The notes under the pieces were generated by a model, which was given only the letters and a program-made list of their open reading frames with translations, searched no databases and was not told the origin of the DNA. This document shows, piece after piece, positions 55,762 through 64,000 of a stretch of DNA of 64,000 nt; the first letter of the stretch is position 1, and the number at the start of each line of letters is the position of its first letter. Made by a program: the position numbers and the translations under genes. The DNA is from Bryobacterales bacterium (lineage in GTDB: Bacteria; Acidobacteriota; Terriglobia; Bryobacterales; Bryobacteraceae): the NCBI GenBank assembly GCA_019261985.1, contig JAFAQY010000072.1:1-64000 (forward strand), given 5' to 3'.

Positions 55762-56901
55762 ATGTCTAACCGATCTGCATCGCATGATTCTGAATTTGCG
55801 AGTAGCTTCACGCGCCGCGGGTTTGCAGCGATGATCGCGGCGGGTCTTACGGAGGCCGCGTTTGCGCAGCGGGCGGCGGTGCCTGGTGAGGCGCCGCCGG
55901 ATACAGTCTGGCTGAATGGAAACGAGTTTCCTGAAGGACCGCCCAAGGCTTCGATTGAGGCGATGGCGCGCTGCATGGCCGAGGCCAACCGCTATCACTA
56001 TCAGGAGTTCCCCGCGTTTTACAGCACGCTTGCCGCTAGCGAGGGACTAAAGGCCGAGCAAATCTTGGTAGGGGCAGGTTCCAGCGAGATATTGCATGCC
56101 GCCGTGGATGCGTTCACTTCTCCCGCAATTCCCTTCATCACGCCGTGGCCAACGTATGAGGCCGCTCCCGAGCTCGCCGCGTTCGCCGGACACCGGGTCA
56201 TCAAGACGCCTCTGAGTTCCGCGCACGGCTTCGATGTGCACCGGCTCGCGGTCGAAGCCGCAGCCGCGGGCGGCGGCTTGATCTACTTATGCAATCCGAA
56301 TAATCCGACATCTACGGTCACAACCCAGGACGAAATGGCGTGGCTGGTCGCGAATTTGCCGCGAAACACATACTTGTTGGTCGATGAGGCTTACCTCCAC
56401 TACGCCACCGCGCCTGAGGTTGCGAGCGCGATGCCCTATGTAAGAGAGGGCCGAAATGTAATCGTCTCGCGCACCTTTTCGAAAATCTATGCCATGGCTG
56501 GGCTACGAGCCGGTTATGCCGCCGCGAAACCCGAGCTCATCGCCCGCATGGCGCCATATCGCAACAATGTGATCAGCTACATTAGCGCGCGCGCCGTACT
56601 GGCCGCCTTAGATCTCGGGCCGAAGCTGATTGAAGAGCGGCGCGCGAAGATCGGCCGTACCCGGTCCGAGGTCTGCTCCTGGCTTGATTCGCAGGGCATC
56701 GTATATATACCGCCGCAAGCGAATTTTGTAATGATCGAAACCGGGCAGGAAGCCGCCGAGGTCCAAGCCAAGATGCTGGCGAAGGGGGTCGCGATCGGGC
56801 GGCCGTTCCCGGCGCTGCGCACCATGATCCGGGTTTCAATAGGCACGGACGCCGAGATGATGAAGTTCCGGCGGGTTCTTTCGGAAGTGCGGACGGCGTA
56901 A
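55762..56901 (+). CDS. Tat-exported class I/II aminotransferase (HisC-like)
   Basis: A 379-residue PLP-dependent aminotransferase resembling histidinol-phosphate aminotransferase. It begins with a twin-arginine leader (TRRGFAAMIAAGLTEAAFAQ, residues 17-36). After it come WLNGNEFPEGP, a Gly-rich phosphate cup GAGSSEIL, WPTYEAAPEL, CNPNNPTSTV, DEAYLHYA and the PLP-binding SRTFSKIYAMAGLRAGY with Lys241. The last part (ALRTMIRVSIGTDAEM) has the substrate-phosphate Arg. A periplasmic location is unusual, since HisC and other relatives work in the cytosol; Tat would export it folded with PLP. The role is unknown: periplasmic amino-acid or peptidoglycan-derived amine chemistry is speculation. GGAGTGC is the ribosome site before the ATG. 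Confidence 0.85.
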   Translation: MSNRSASHDSEFASSFTRRGFAAMIAAGLTEAAFAQRAAVPGEAPPDTVWLNGNEFPEGPPKASIEAMARCMAEANRYHYQEFPAFYSTLAASEGLKAEQILVGAGSSEILHAAVDAFTSPAIPFITPWPTYEAAPELAAFAGHRVIKTPLSSAHGFDVHRLAVEAAAAGGGLIYLCNPNNPTSTVTTQDEMAWLVANLPRNTYLLVDEAYLHYATAPEVASAMPYVREGRNVIVSRTFSKIYAMAGLRAGYAAAKPELIARMAPYRNNVISYISARAVLAALDLGPKLIEERRAKIGRTRSEVCSWLDSQGIVYIPPQANFVMIETGQEAAEVQAKMLAKGVAIGRPFPALRTMIRVSIGTDAEMMKFRRVLSEVRTA

Positions 56902-57005
56902 CCACTCACCCTCGGGCACACGACCGATCGTCTACTCCGCCAAATCGATTAAAATATTCGGACGGGGTTGGTTCTAGTGAAGAACACACCGTACAAGGAG
57001 AGGCT

Positions 57006-58487
57006 GTGAGAAATGTTGCTGTAGCCGCAATTTGCTTCGCATCCGTGGGCGCGATGGCGCAGGATGCAAACACCGTGATCGCCAATGCGCAGAAGGCGCT
57101 GGGCGATGTGAAATCGATTACTTATTCAGGAACGGCGAAAGACGTTGCGTTCCAGCAGTGCGGCGCCAATGCCGCCGACATGCAATGCCGCGGGACGCAC
57201 GATCCCATGCGGCCGATCAATAATTACGTCCGCGTGATCGATCTTGCCGGTCCCGCATCGCGAGCCACCGGAAGCACGATGAACATTGGGGCCGGCGGCT
57301 CCACTACCGTCGCGCCCGGGACTTTTTTCCAGCAGGTCACGCCGCAGCAGGCCGATGTCTCGCAGCCGTGGGGTAACTCGCTGGAGCTTTACATCACGCC
57401 GTGGGGCTTTCTAAAAGGCGCGGCGGCGAATAACGCCACCGTCAACAAAAAGAGGGTAGAGGGCAAGAACTACACCGTCCTGACCTGGAGCCCGGCGGTG
57501 AAGGCGGCTTCCGGCAAGAGCTACACGATCAATGGCTATGTAGACGATAAGAACATGGTCGATCGAGTGGAGACGTGGCTCGGCGAGAACATTATGGGCG
57601 ACATGCACATCCTCGCCGTGTACAGCGGATGGAAAGATTTCGGCGGTGTCATGGCGCCCGCGAAGATCGTACAGACACGCGGCGGGTGGCCTTTCTTTGA
57701 GGTCGATGTGACTTCGGCTAAGGCGAATCCGCCGGATGTCGCGACGCTGGTTCCCGCTCCTGCCGCCGGCCGTGGCGGCGCCGGGGGCGGAGCGCCGGGC
57801 GGGCCACCCGCTTTGAATGTGACTTCGGAAAAACTCGGCGATGGAATCTACAGGCTCACCACAGGGCCGGGGAGTTACGATTCCGTGATCGTCGAGTTCA
57901 AAGACTACATCATGATGCTCGAAGCCGGCCAATCCATCGCGCGTGGTCAGGCATACATCGCAGAGACGAAGAGGCTGATTCCGAACAAGCCGATTCGGTA
58001 CGTTTTCAACACCCACCCACATTCGGATCACACCGGAGGCCTGCCCGCGCTGGTCGCCGAGGGCGCAATCATCATCACGCAGAAGAACAACGAGAAGTTT
58101 CTTTCAGACGCGCTCAACACTCCCAGGACGCTGCTGACCGACGTTCTCGCGCAGAATCCGAAGAAAGCGAAGTTCGAAACCATCGACGAGAAGAAGGTCT
58201 ACTCCGACGGAACGCGAGTGGTGGAGATGTATCACACGTGGCCGGTCCCGCATTCGAATGGCTTGGCGATCGCATTCCTGCCGAAGGAGAAGATCCTGTT
58301 CCAGGGCGACTTCTCCGTGAACCCCGGCGAGGCTGCGAATGACCACGTGAATGCCCTGGTGCCGATTCTTCAAAGGCTCAATCTGGATTACGACCGGTAC
58401 ATCAACGTCCACGCCTCCGCTGCTCCGCAGCACAAGGCGGATGTAATGAAGGCATACGAAATGAGACAAGCGTCAGCCAAAAAATAG
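57006..58487 (+). CDS. Secreted MBL-fold metallo-hydrolase with N-terminal domain
   Basis: A 493-residue product. The GTG 57006 is preceded by AAGGAG five bases away; a signal peptide (VAVAAICFASVGAMAQ) follows. Residues ~20-270 form an extra lipoprotein-like beta domain (VIANAQKALGDVKSITYSGT, LELYITPWGFLKGAAANN, DKNMVDRVETWL) and a Gly/Ala linker (GRGGAGGGAPGGPPA). The MBL domain has HPHSDHTGG (about residues 336-344), FQGDFSVNPGEAANDHV and NVHASAAP. Only the first His/Asp cluster and the second Asp are clear by eye, and the final His is near NVHASA. It lies 104 bases after the aminotransferase gene on the same strand, possibly one unit; substrate unknown. Confidence 0.83.
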   Translation: MRNVAVAAICFASVGAMAQDANTVIANAQKALGDVKSITYSGTAKDVAFQQCGANAADMQCRGTHDPMRPINNYVRVIDLAGPASRATGSTMNIGAGGSTTVAPGTFFQQVTPQQADVSQPWGNSLELYITPWGFLKGAAANNATVNKKRVEGKNYTVLTWSPAVKAASGKSYTINGYVDDKNMVDRVETWLGENIMGDMHILAVYSGWKDFGGVMAPAKIVQTRGGWPFFEVDVTSAKANPPDVATLVPAPAAGRGGAGGGAPGGPPALNVTSEKLGDGIYRLTTGPGSYDSVIVEFKDYIMMLEAGQSIARGQAYIAETKRLIPNKPIRYVFNTHPHSDHTGGLPALVAEGAIIITQKNNEKFLSDALNTPRTLLTDVLAQNPKKAKFETIDEKKVYSDGTRVVEMYHTWPVPHSNGLAIAFLPKEKILFQGDFSVNPGEAANDHVNALVPILQRLNLDYDRYINVHASAAPQHKADVMKAYEMRQASAKK

Positions 58488-58615
58488 ATTCGGTTTGCCG
58501 CCCGGCCAATCGCATCGACTGATTACGGCCGTTGCCGCAAGGCGGCGGGTGATTGGGTTTTCCGATTGCTGGATTTGCGGCCTTCCGCAAATGCCTCAGC
58601 GGCGACTCTGTGCTG

Positions 58616-59125
58616 CTACGACCGGGGGTAATGAGCCTCGAGCCATTTTTCGATCTGCTCCCGTTGGGACGCGAGAACCACGCGCTGCCACTTCACGGAA
58701 CCTGTTCGCTCGCTGTATTCCGCCATGACATAGGAGTTCTCATTGAGCACTTCGACGATGCCGGTTCCCGCGCGTTGGAAACGGTAGCTGCCAATTGCCG
58801 TTTTGTAATTCTTGCCGCCACTCGACTCCTCGGAAAGTCGCGGCACAACGGAGGCTGGACGGCCCGCATTCGTTGACTTTCCGGAATATGCGGGGGCTGC
58901 GCCGACCCTGTGCCGCGCGTCAGAACCTTGTGGCGTAAGCGAACCTGACGAGGCCGGACTTGGCGAGTTTTTGGACTCAGGAAGGGCGCGCCGTTTTTCA
59001 GGCACCTGGGGCTTCGAAGTACCTGCGCCGGAAACTTCTGAGAACCGGCGGGGGGATGTTTTTGGCTCCGCGTGCGCGGAATTGCGGCTTCTTTTGCTTC
59101 GAAGAGATCCGCTGTGGCTTTTCAC
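58616..59125 (-). CDS. Basic low-complexity protein with a conserved C-terminus, unknown
   Basis: A 169-residue product. A GTG start at 59125 overlaps the stop of the small basic gene (GTGA), suggesting translational coupling. The first ~110 residues are Ser/Pro/Arg/Lys-rich and disordered. The last 65, GKNYKTAIGSYRFQRAGTGI, VEVLNENSYVMAEYSERTGS and VKWQRVVLASQREQIEKWLE, are compact and look like a small folded domain, with a strand-helix pattern. No signal peptide. Codon use of the N-terminal part is plausible in this frame, but a start further in cannot be excluded. Together with the upstream gene it may be an RNA-binding or nucleoid-associated pair; speculation. Confidence 0.55.
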   Translation of the reverse strand: MKSHSGSLRSKRSRNSAHAEPKTSPRRFSEVSGAGTSKPQVPEKRRALPESKNSPSPASSGSLTPQGSDARHRVGAAPAYSGKSTNAGRPASVVPRLSEESSGGKNYKTAIGSYRFQRAGTGIVEVLNENSYVMAEYSERTGSVKWQRVVLASQREQIEKWLEAHYPRS

Positions 59126-59292
59126 GATGATTCGGCTTCCCCTTCGCGCGTTGGGCGTTCAGAAGAAGCTTCAGGAGAAGCTTCGGCTTGACGTTTGCGT
59201 TCAAGCCTCTTGGCCATCTTCTCCTGCTGCTTTTCCTTACGTTGCTGTTCTTTCAGCTTCTTTTGGAACGACTGCGGTCCGCGACCCGCCAT
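59122..59292 (-). CDS. Small Lys/Gln/Arg-rich basic protein (56 residues)
   Basis: Below the usual length cut-off, but well supported: ATG 59292 has AAGGAG six bases upstream, and the product (MAGRGPQSFQKKLKEQQRKE, KQQEKMAKRLERKRQAE) is a very basic single helix of a kind I recall as a recurrent small acidobacterial ORF. The C-terminus (ASPEASSERPTREGEAESS) is acidic and disordered. Its stop overlaps the next gene's GTG. Probably an RNA- or DNA-binding peptide; function unknown. Confidence 0.7.
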   Translation of the reverse strand: MAGRGPQSFQKKLKEQQRKEKQQEKMAKRLERKRQAEASPEASSERPTREGEAESS

Positions 59293-59354
59293 GACGACTC
59301 CTTTAGTTAGTAGTTCGGAAATCTCACCCTGTTGGGGAGAAAATTATCAGGTTG

Positions 59355-59666
59355 TTACCAGCGGCCTCGTCCGCCGCTTCTGCGCGGTCCGCCGAACCCG
59401 CCTCGCCCATGGTTGCCGCCCGCTTTCGGGCGAGCTTCGTTGACGTTCATCGCACGACCGTTTAACTCCGCGCCGTTCAATTGGGAAATTGCGTTCCGCG
59501 CTTCATTATCATCCGTCATCTCGACAAAGGCGAAGCCGCGTGGCTGCCCCGAATCGCGGTCTGTAACAACGTTAACGCGCTCGACGTTCCCAAATTGGGC
59601 GAAGGTTGCATGCAGATCCTCCTGCGTCGTTGAATAATTGAGATTGCCAACAAAAATACTGGTCAT
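59355..59666 (-). CDS. RRM-domain RNA-binding protein
   Basis: A 103-residue cytosolic RNA-binding protein of the bacterial Rbp type. One RRM: RNP2 SIFVGNLNYST (residues 3-13), helix EDLHATFAQFG, RNP1 RGFAFVEM, helix EARNAISQLNG and NGRAMNVNEARP. A Gly/Arg tail (NHGRGGFGGPRRSGGRGRW) follows, as in cold-related Rbp proteins of cyanobacteria. The start 59666 is chosen because the RRM begins at residue 3; the longer frame adds an unrelated hydrophobic stretch. Together with the basic protein (62 bases away, same strand) it forms a group of RNA-linked genes. Cold induction is known for related proteins, not shown here. Confidence 0.92.
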   Translation of the reverse strand: MTSIFVGNLNYSTTQEDLHATFAQFGNVERVNVVTDRDSGQPRGFAFVEMTDDNEARNAISQLNGAELNGRAMNVNEARPKAGGNHGRGGFGGPRRSGGRGRW

Positions 59667-59851
59667 GGTCAGGGCTCCTACCCAAACTGTCTCTGTCAGA
59701 TTTGCGCTGAAGGCCGCGAAACGGAAGAAGAGTGGCAAGCACTGCTGCGAGATAGGCAAAGACGCTTTAAGGATAGCACGATCCGGCGGTCGCTACAAAA
59801 TCGGTATAGTCGCTCCACCGCGCTGTATACTCGGCATGGAGGACCCAACTG

Positions 59852-61060
59852 ATGTCTTACCGCGGCGGGCGGCACTTTCTTCAAATTCCCGGACCTACGA
59901 ACATCCCTGAGCGGGTGCTGCGGGCAATGGCTGCCCCGACCATCGATCATCGCGGCCCGGATTTTAGCCGCTTCGCGCGCGAATTGCTGAAGGAACTAAA
60001 GGACATCTTCAAGACTACCGAAGGGCGTATCGTCGTTTACCCGTCATCGGGAACGGGAGCCTGGGAGGCCGCGCTGGTGAACACGTTGTCGCCTGGCGAT
60101 TCGGTGCTCATGGTCGAAACCGGTCAATTCGCGACATTGTGGAGCGAATTGGCGGCGCGCATGGGCTTGGACGTGCAATTCGTTCCGGGCGACTGGCGCC
60201 ATGGCGTCGATCCGGCGCAGGTGGAGCGAATCCTGACCGATGATTCCGCTCACAAAATCAAAGCCGTTGGCGTGGTGCATAACGAAACCTCGACTGGCAT
60301 CACCAGCCGCATAGCGGAGATTCGAAACGCAATGGATCGCGCCGGACACCCCGCCCTTTTCCTGGTAGACGTTATCTCATCTCTAGCCTCGATCGATTAC
60401 CACCACGATCAATGGGGCGTGGACGTCACCATCGCCGGGTCGCAAAAGGGGCTGATGCTGCCGCCGGGAATGAGCTTTCACGCGGTAAGCGCGAAGGCGA
60501 TAGCCGCATCAAAAACCGCGCGGCTGCCCAGAGCTTATTGGGAATGGCAGCCGATGTTTGCGCAAAACGAGAAGGGCCTGTTTCCGTTTACACCCGCCAC
60601 GAATCTACTGTACGGGTTGCGCGAATCCTTGGCGATGATCCGCGAAGAAGGTCTGGAGAATATTTTCGCCCGGCATGCTCGCCACGCCGAGGCTACCCGC
60701 CGCGCCGTGCGCGCCTGGGGATTGGAACTGTTATGCCAAAATGCGGCCGAATATAGCAGCGTCGTCACAGCCGTGCTTGTGCCCGCGGGCCATTCCGCGG
60801 ACGCTTTCCGTCAACAAGTACTCGAAAACTTCAACATGTCTCTGGGGAACGGCTTGGGCAGAGTGCAAGATAAAGTATTTCGCATCGGACACCTCGGCGA
60901 TTTCAACGATCTGATGCTCGCCGGGACTCTCTGTGGAGTCGAAATGGGGCTGGAGCTTGCAGGTATTCTGCACTCGAAAGGCGGCGTCGCCGCTGCGATG
61001 GACTATCTTACGGTTGCGGCGCGGCAAGGTTCCGAATCCCACGCTTTGGCTGCGCGGTAG
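59852..61060 (+). CDS. Serine/alanine-glyoxylate aminotransferase family protein
   Basis: A 402-residue class V aminotransferase with PLP fold type I. Blocks: LQIPGPTNIPERVLRAM, YPSSGTGAWEAALVNTLSPG, VHNETSTGI, VDVISSLASIDYHHDQW and PLP-binding GSQKGLMLPPG with Lys199, then FTPATNLLYGLRESLAMI. The FxPGPTxxP start and SQKGL..PPG site match serine-glyoxylate and alanine-glyoxylate aminotransferases. The end (HLGDFNDLMLAGTLCGVEMG) is typical as well. Photorespiration-like/serine cycle context is not visible: no methylotrophy genes nearby. Donor (Ser or Ala) cannot be fixed by sequence. Palindromic repeats separate it from TonB receptor 3. Confidence 0.9.
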   Translation: MSYRGGRHFLQIPGPTNIPERVLRAMAAPTIDHRGPDFSRFARELLKELKDIFKTTEGRIVVYPSSGTGAWEAALVNTLSPGDSVLMVETGQFATLWSELAARMGLDVQFVPGDWRHGVDPAQVERILTDDSAHKIKAVGVVHNETSTGITSRIAEIRNAMDRAGHPALFLVDVISSLASIDYHHDQWGVDVTIAGSQKGLMLPPGMSFHAVSAKAIAASKTARLPRAYWEWQPMFAQNEKGLFPFTPATNLLYGLRESLAMIREEGLENIFARHARHAEATRRAVRAWGLELLCQNAAEYSSVVTAVLVPAGHSADAFRQQVLENFNMSLGNGLGRVQDKVFRIGHLGDFNDLMLAGTLCGVEMGLELAGILHSKGGVAAAMDYLTVAARQGSESHALAAR

Positions 61061-61114
61061 CGACAAACGGATCGAGCCGGGACGTTTCATCGCAGACTTC
61101 GCGTAACCACGCGA

Positions 61115-61153
61115 GGCGGGCTGAAGCCCGCCGCAGGCTCAAGCCTGCCCCAC
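61115..61153. repeat. Modular palindromic repeat, half copy
   Basis: Two modules, GGCGGGCTGAAGCCCGCC (61115-61132) and GCAGGCTCAAGCCTGC (61133-61148), plus CCCAC. It lies between two convergent genes (stops at 61060 and 61180), so it can act as a two-way terminator. Confidence 0.8.
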
Positions 61154-61179
61154 AGCGGCCAGCATTCTGCACTTAGGTG

Positions 61180-64000
61180 TTAGAACTGAAATCGCGCAAC
61201 CAATTGACCGGACCTTGGCTGCGCTCCTGCGCCGTTCACCCACGGCACGAAACCATATCCGGATGACAGCAGGCCCGCCACGCCGCTCAAACTGTTGTTG
61301 TGGCCCGTCGGCGTCGTGATCGTCGCGCCGCCGCCGATGCTCGGCAGAGAGTACAACATCCGGTTGAAGATGTTCTGAAATTCCGCGCGAATCTGAAGGC
61401 GGTATTTTCCTTCCTTGCTAATTGGAAACGTGCGTCCGAAGGCCATGCTCTCGGAAGGCTGGCGCTGCCAGCGGAAATCGTTAAAATAGGGCGCCGATGC
61501 CCCGAATGTCCCATACGGCGGTTCCACCCACGCCTTCGGATTTAAGACAAGCTGCGTAGCCGGATCGAATTTCGAATTCGGATCAACCAGGAACAAGGGC
61601 TGGCCTGCGACTCGATTCAGGAAAGTGTAGCCGCCGCCCCACACTGCTGGATTGTTGGAGGGGCCCCGCGCGAGATTGCTCAAAAGGTTGTTTGCGGATG
61701 GCGGCGTTTGCAGGATTTGCCCGCTTTGATAGCGTAAAACGCCGCTGTAGTTCCAGTCCCGCGCAACCCACGACAATATCTTCAATCCACCGGTGTCCGC
61801 CTGCAGCTTCGGCGTCGTGTAGCTAAACGATACCACCAACATTTGCGGACGGCTGAAACCCGAGATCTGCTTGTTAACCGGGATGTTGAATACGTCATTG
61901 ATTAGCGGCGGAGAAGGCGTCAGATAGGCGGTATTGGCGTTTGTGCCGTTGGTTAATTCCTTCTGCCAGGTGTAGGCGCCCAGTAGGCTCAGGCCGTGGG
62001 AAAAACGCTTGGTGAGCTTCAACTGCAAGGAGTCGTACCATGTCCTGCCCATGGGCGGCCCCAAAAACGGCGGAATGCCGAGCCATTGCGGATACGGCCG
62101 TAGCGCCTGATTCAACGGCTGCGTGCTGGGGAAACCGGGATACACACTGGCAGGATTCGCCAGCCACGGAAAGCGCTGAACTACCTGCGATGTGCCGATT
62201 TGCTTGCTCAGCAGCAGCGCGTCAGATGGATTTGTAACATCGATCCCGTATTGCGAAAACAATCCCTGCGGCGTGAGCGCGTTGTAATTCAGGCCCGCCA
62301 GCAGCGGCCCCACCCACCACGCGCCGCGGTTGCCGACATAAGCCGCCTCGGCTACGACGTTGCGTGTGATCTCGCGCTGAAATCCAAGGCTCCATTGAAA
62401 GATACGCGGCAGCCGGCCGGCATTGGCGGCGATGGAGATGAACGGCGCCGCCGGCGGAACGATACCGTTGCCGGTGGGCGCGGGCGAGTAAGGCGTCTGC
62501 AGGAAAGAATTCGGCCACGTGAGCACAGGGTTTCCCAACACGTTGCCGGGAGCGTAGACGTCTCCGTTCTTGAGCATCGCGGACGGCGTTCCGTAAGCGG
62601 GAGTGCCGAGATTCAGGAAGTCCGCGGCGCTATGATTCACTCCCGCGTCATCCGACTGCGATCCATAGGAGATAGCGCCTCCCGCGCGGAAAACAGTTTT
62701 CGGATCGATCTGATAAGCCAGCCCTAAGTGCGGCCCGATCGAATACGGATAAGCTGTGGCGAAGCTACACTTGCAAGTGGCCTCGTACTCGGGCGCCCCC
62801 AGCCGTCCGCCGACGGTCGAATTCGGAACGTTGAATGCGGCGCTCTGCATGCGGCCGTGTTCCTCGGTCCAAAGATTGGCATAATCCCAGCGCAAGCCGT
62901 AATCGAACGTCAGCTTGCGCGTGACCTTCCAACTATCTTGAATATAGATTGCCCAGGAATGATAGCCGAGCCGTAAATCCGCGATACGGCCGACCTGCGT
63001 GCCATCGGAAAGCCCGAGGAAATAGCTGGCGTATCCGAATCCGCTGGAAGCAGTGTTGACGAACGGTTGGCCGTTCTGCCAGGGGTCGCTGGTCTCGATG
63101 GGGGAGAAAGTGAATTCACCTTGCGCTCGCCCCGTGGTTACCGTGGGAAGACCTTCGAACAACGCCGTCGCGCCAAGTTTATAGGTGTGGTTTCCGCGCA
63201 CCCAGGTCAAATTGGAGTTGAATGTCGGTTTGAGGTCGTACTGCGAAGGGGCGTTGAAGAAAAAACCAGTGCTTGTATTAGCCGGATAAGGACCGCCGCC
63301 GCTCCATCCGCCGCCGAGCACGCTGTACATGCCTGCCAGATAAATGAAGTTCTTCGCGGGAAAGGGAGTGCCTTGCGGAAACAGATTGTTCGCGGCCTGA
63401 TCGTAAGTGGGCCCGTTCTGCGGATAGGAAAAGTGCAATAACCCGGCTCCGAAGTGCAGTAACAGAGTTGGGGTGAGGCTGTCGTCGACATTGAGCCGCA
63501 CCGTCTGCGCGAGCCAGTCCTCCTGCTGCAAGGTGCTGAAGGGTTGCGGAAAGCCGTTATTTTGGGGCGAGTGTGTCTGAGTGGCCGAGTAATATCCCGA
63601 CAGCTTCAATTTGTCGCTCAAATTGTGATCGATCTTAATCGATGGAATGGTGGTATGGCGGAAATTCGCATAACCCGGCGCTATGTAGTTCGTCAGGCCA
63701 GCCGCATTGGGTAGCGGGACCATATTCTGCACAATCGCGGCGGTGGGGTCGATGCGCGTCATCGGGATTTTATTTCCCAGGAATGGAGTGCGCACCACGC
63801 TGCCATTCACAATCTGCTGTGTCTGCGGGTCGAAGATCTCGTTGAGGCAAACGGGCTGACCAAGCGGGTCCGGGCCGTTGCACACCATTGAGCCGGTGGC
63901 CGTGAGGGCGGCGCTGAAATCTCCCGCCCGCTGTGCGGCCGTTGGCACGATGGCAACGCTGTTGATGGTGAAGGTGCTCTGGCGGAACTGCTCAAAGCTG
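61180..64000 (-). CDS. Oar-like TonB-dependent receptor 3 (5' end outside window)
   Basis: Outer-membrane receptor, 940 residues visible. The reading frame stays open through base 64000; the upstream residues SFEQFRQSTFTINSVAIVPT continue a typical barrel segment (..F..NGFS...P.AA.RAGDFS), so the GTG near 63948 is internal. The barrel region includes NLSDKLKLSGYYSATQ, LTWVRGNHTYKLGATALFEG, LTFDYGLRWDYANLWT, QWSLGFQREITRNVVAEAAY, and ends SGQLVARFQF with terminal Phe. The N-terminal signal peptide, regulatory domain and plug lie outside the window. Substrate unknown. Confidence 0.9.
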   Translation of the reverse strand, partial: SFEQFRQSTFTINSVAIVPTAAQRAGDFSAALTATGSMVCNGPDPLGQPVCLNEIFDPQTQQIVNGSVVRTPFLGNKIPMTRIDPTAAIVQNMVPLPNAAGLTNYIAPGYANFRHTTIPSIKIDHNLSDKLKLSGYYSATQTHSPQNNGFPQPFSTLQQEDWLAQTVRLNVDDSLTPTLLLHFGAGLLHFSYPQNGPTYDQAANNLFPQGTPFPAKNFIYLAGMYSVLGGGWSGGGPYPANTSTGFFFNAPSQYDLKPTFNSNLTWVRGNHTYKLGATALFEGLPTVTTGRAQGEFTFSPIETSDPWQNGQPFVNTASSGFGYASYFLGLSDGTQVGRIADLRLGYHSWAIYIQDSWKVTRKLTFDYGLRWDYANLWTEEHGRMQSAAFNVPNSTVGGRLGAPEYEATCKCSFATAYPYSIGPHLGLAYQIDPKTVFRAGGAISYGSQSDDAGVNHSAADFLNLGTPAYGTPSAMLKNGDVYAPGNVLGNPVLTWPNSFLQTPYSPAPTGNGIVPPAAPFISIAANAGRLPRIFQWSLGFQREITRNVVAEAAYVGNRGAWWVGPLLAGLNYNALTPQGLFSQYGIDVTNPSDALLLSKQIGTSQVVQRFPWLANPASVYPGFPSTQPLNQALRPYPQWLGIPPFLGPPMGRTWYDSLQLKLTKRFSHGLSLLGAYTWQKELTNGTNANTAYLTPSPPLINDVFNIPVNKQISGFSRPQMLVVSFSYTTPKLQADTGGLKILSWVARDWNYSGVLRYQSGQILQTPPSANNLLSNLARGPSNNPAVWGGGYTFLNRVAGQPLFLVDPNSKFDPATQLVLNPKAWVEPPYGTFGASAPYFNDFRWQRQPSESMAFGRTFPISKEGKYRLQIRAEFQNIFNRMLYSLPSIGGGATITTPTGHNNSLSGVAGLLSSGYGFVPWVNGAGAQPRSGQLVARFQF

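Noticed and set aside
58495-58876. Two short + strand frames after the MBL gene
   Set aside because: They are mostly antisense to the 58616-59125 gene and show no motif.
1-64000. tRNA, rRNA, integrase and IS elements
   Set aside because: Visual search for TPsiC-like GGTTCGAAT in intergenic DNA, rRNA blocks, and DDE/tyrosine-recombinase motifs gave nothing; a covariance-model search would be decisive.

Overview
The window reads as chromosomal DNA of an acidobacterium, most likely a Bryobacterales/Solibacter-type soil organism. This is inferred from very large Oar-like TonB-dependent receptors with an N-terminal carboxypeptidase-regulatory domain, GWxTD and BlaR1-like proteins, paralogous membrane regulators with an N-terminal domain typical of that group, secreted NHL/beta-propeller proteins and many small toxin-antitoxin pairs. 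It is a Gram-negative-type cell (BamA, Skp, TonB receptors). No rRNA, tRNA, CRISPR array, integrase or insertion sequence was found. The gene content is a mix of core genes and accessory, partly decaying islands.

Layout. 1-4.6 kb: lon (5' end outside the window), engB and rho on the + strand, with an inverted heptamer array between lon and engB. 4.6-5.1 kb: frameshifted remains of a ParD/ParE pair. 5.1-6.8 kb: DUF1801 protein, an EndoIII-like Fe-S protein and a small membrane protein. 6.9-10.6 kb: bamA and a skp-like chaperone gene. 10.6-13 kb: ROK glucokinase, two paralogous four-helix membrane proteins, a cytochrome c. 13.3-17.9 kb: two secreted proteins with phage-tail-fibre-like beta modules. 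17.9-22 kb: atypical ROK protein, transhydrogenase sthA, a TIGR01777 epimerase, PduO-type cobalamin adenosyltransferase. 22-26.5 kb: TonB receptor 1 and a VapBC pair. 26.6-29 kb: small secreted proteins, cupin, NHL propeller. 29-39 kb: an apparent amino-sugar locus (TonB receptor 2; GH20 hexosaminidase, SSS transporter and SIS deaminase/isomerase operon; divergent ToxR-like membrane regulator). 39-49.3 kb: STAS protein, propeller, split chromate transporter, frameshifted ECF sigma factor with membrane partner, orphan antitoxin, MsrPQ, NicO-type metal transporter, VapC/Phd pair. 49.5-51.4 kb: relics of a hydrolase and a GMC oxidoreductase. 51.5-64 kb: IPT protein, BlaI/M56 regulatory pair with an unusual multidomain sensor, exported aminotransferase, MBL hydrolase, small basic protein, RRM protein, serine-glyoxylate aminotransferase and TonB receptor 3 (running off the end).

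How parts fit. The most coherent system is at 29-39 kb: the SIS-SSS-GH20 operon and the adjacent TonB receptor gene each have, upstream and in the same orientation, a copy of a ~68-bp element about 75% identical between copies. This suggests one regulon for uptake and breakdown of chitin- or peptidoglycan-derived amino sugars, with the divergent ToxR-like gene as candidate regulator. The second highlight is a BlaI repressor next to an M56 peptidase carrying GWxTD, lipoyl/HlyD-like and TonB-C domains, behind a promoter whose -10 is overlapped by an inverted repeat. A third is a dispersed family of modular palindromes sharing GTGGGGCAGG ends; one copy of 108 bp lies in frame inside the metal transporter gene. 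Several genes (ParDE, ECF sigma, RHH antitoxin, GMC) are broken by single-base shifts; decay versus assembly error cannot be told apart from the sequence alone.
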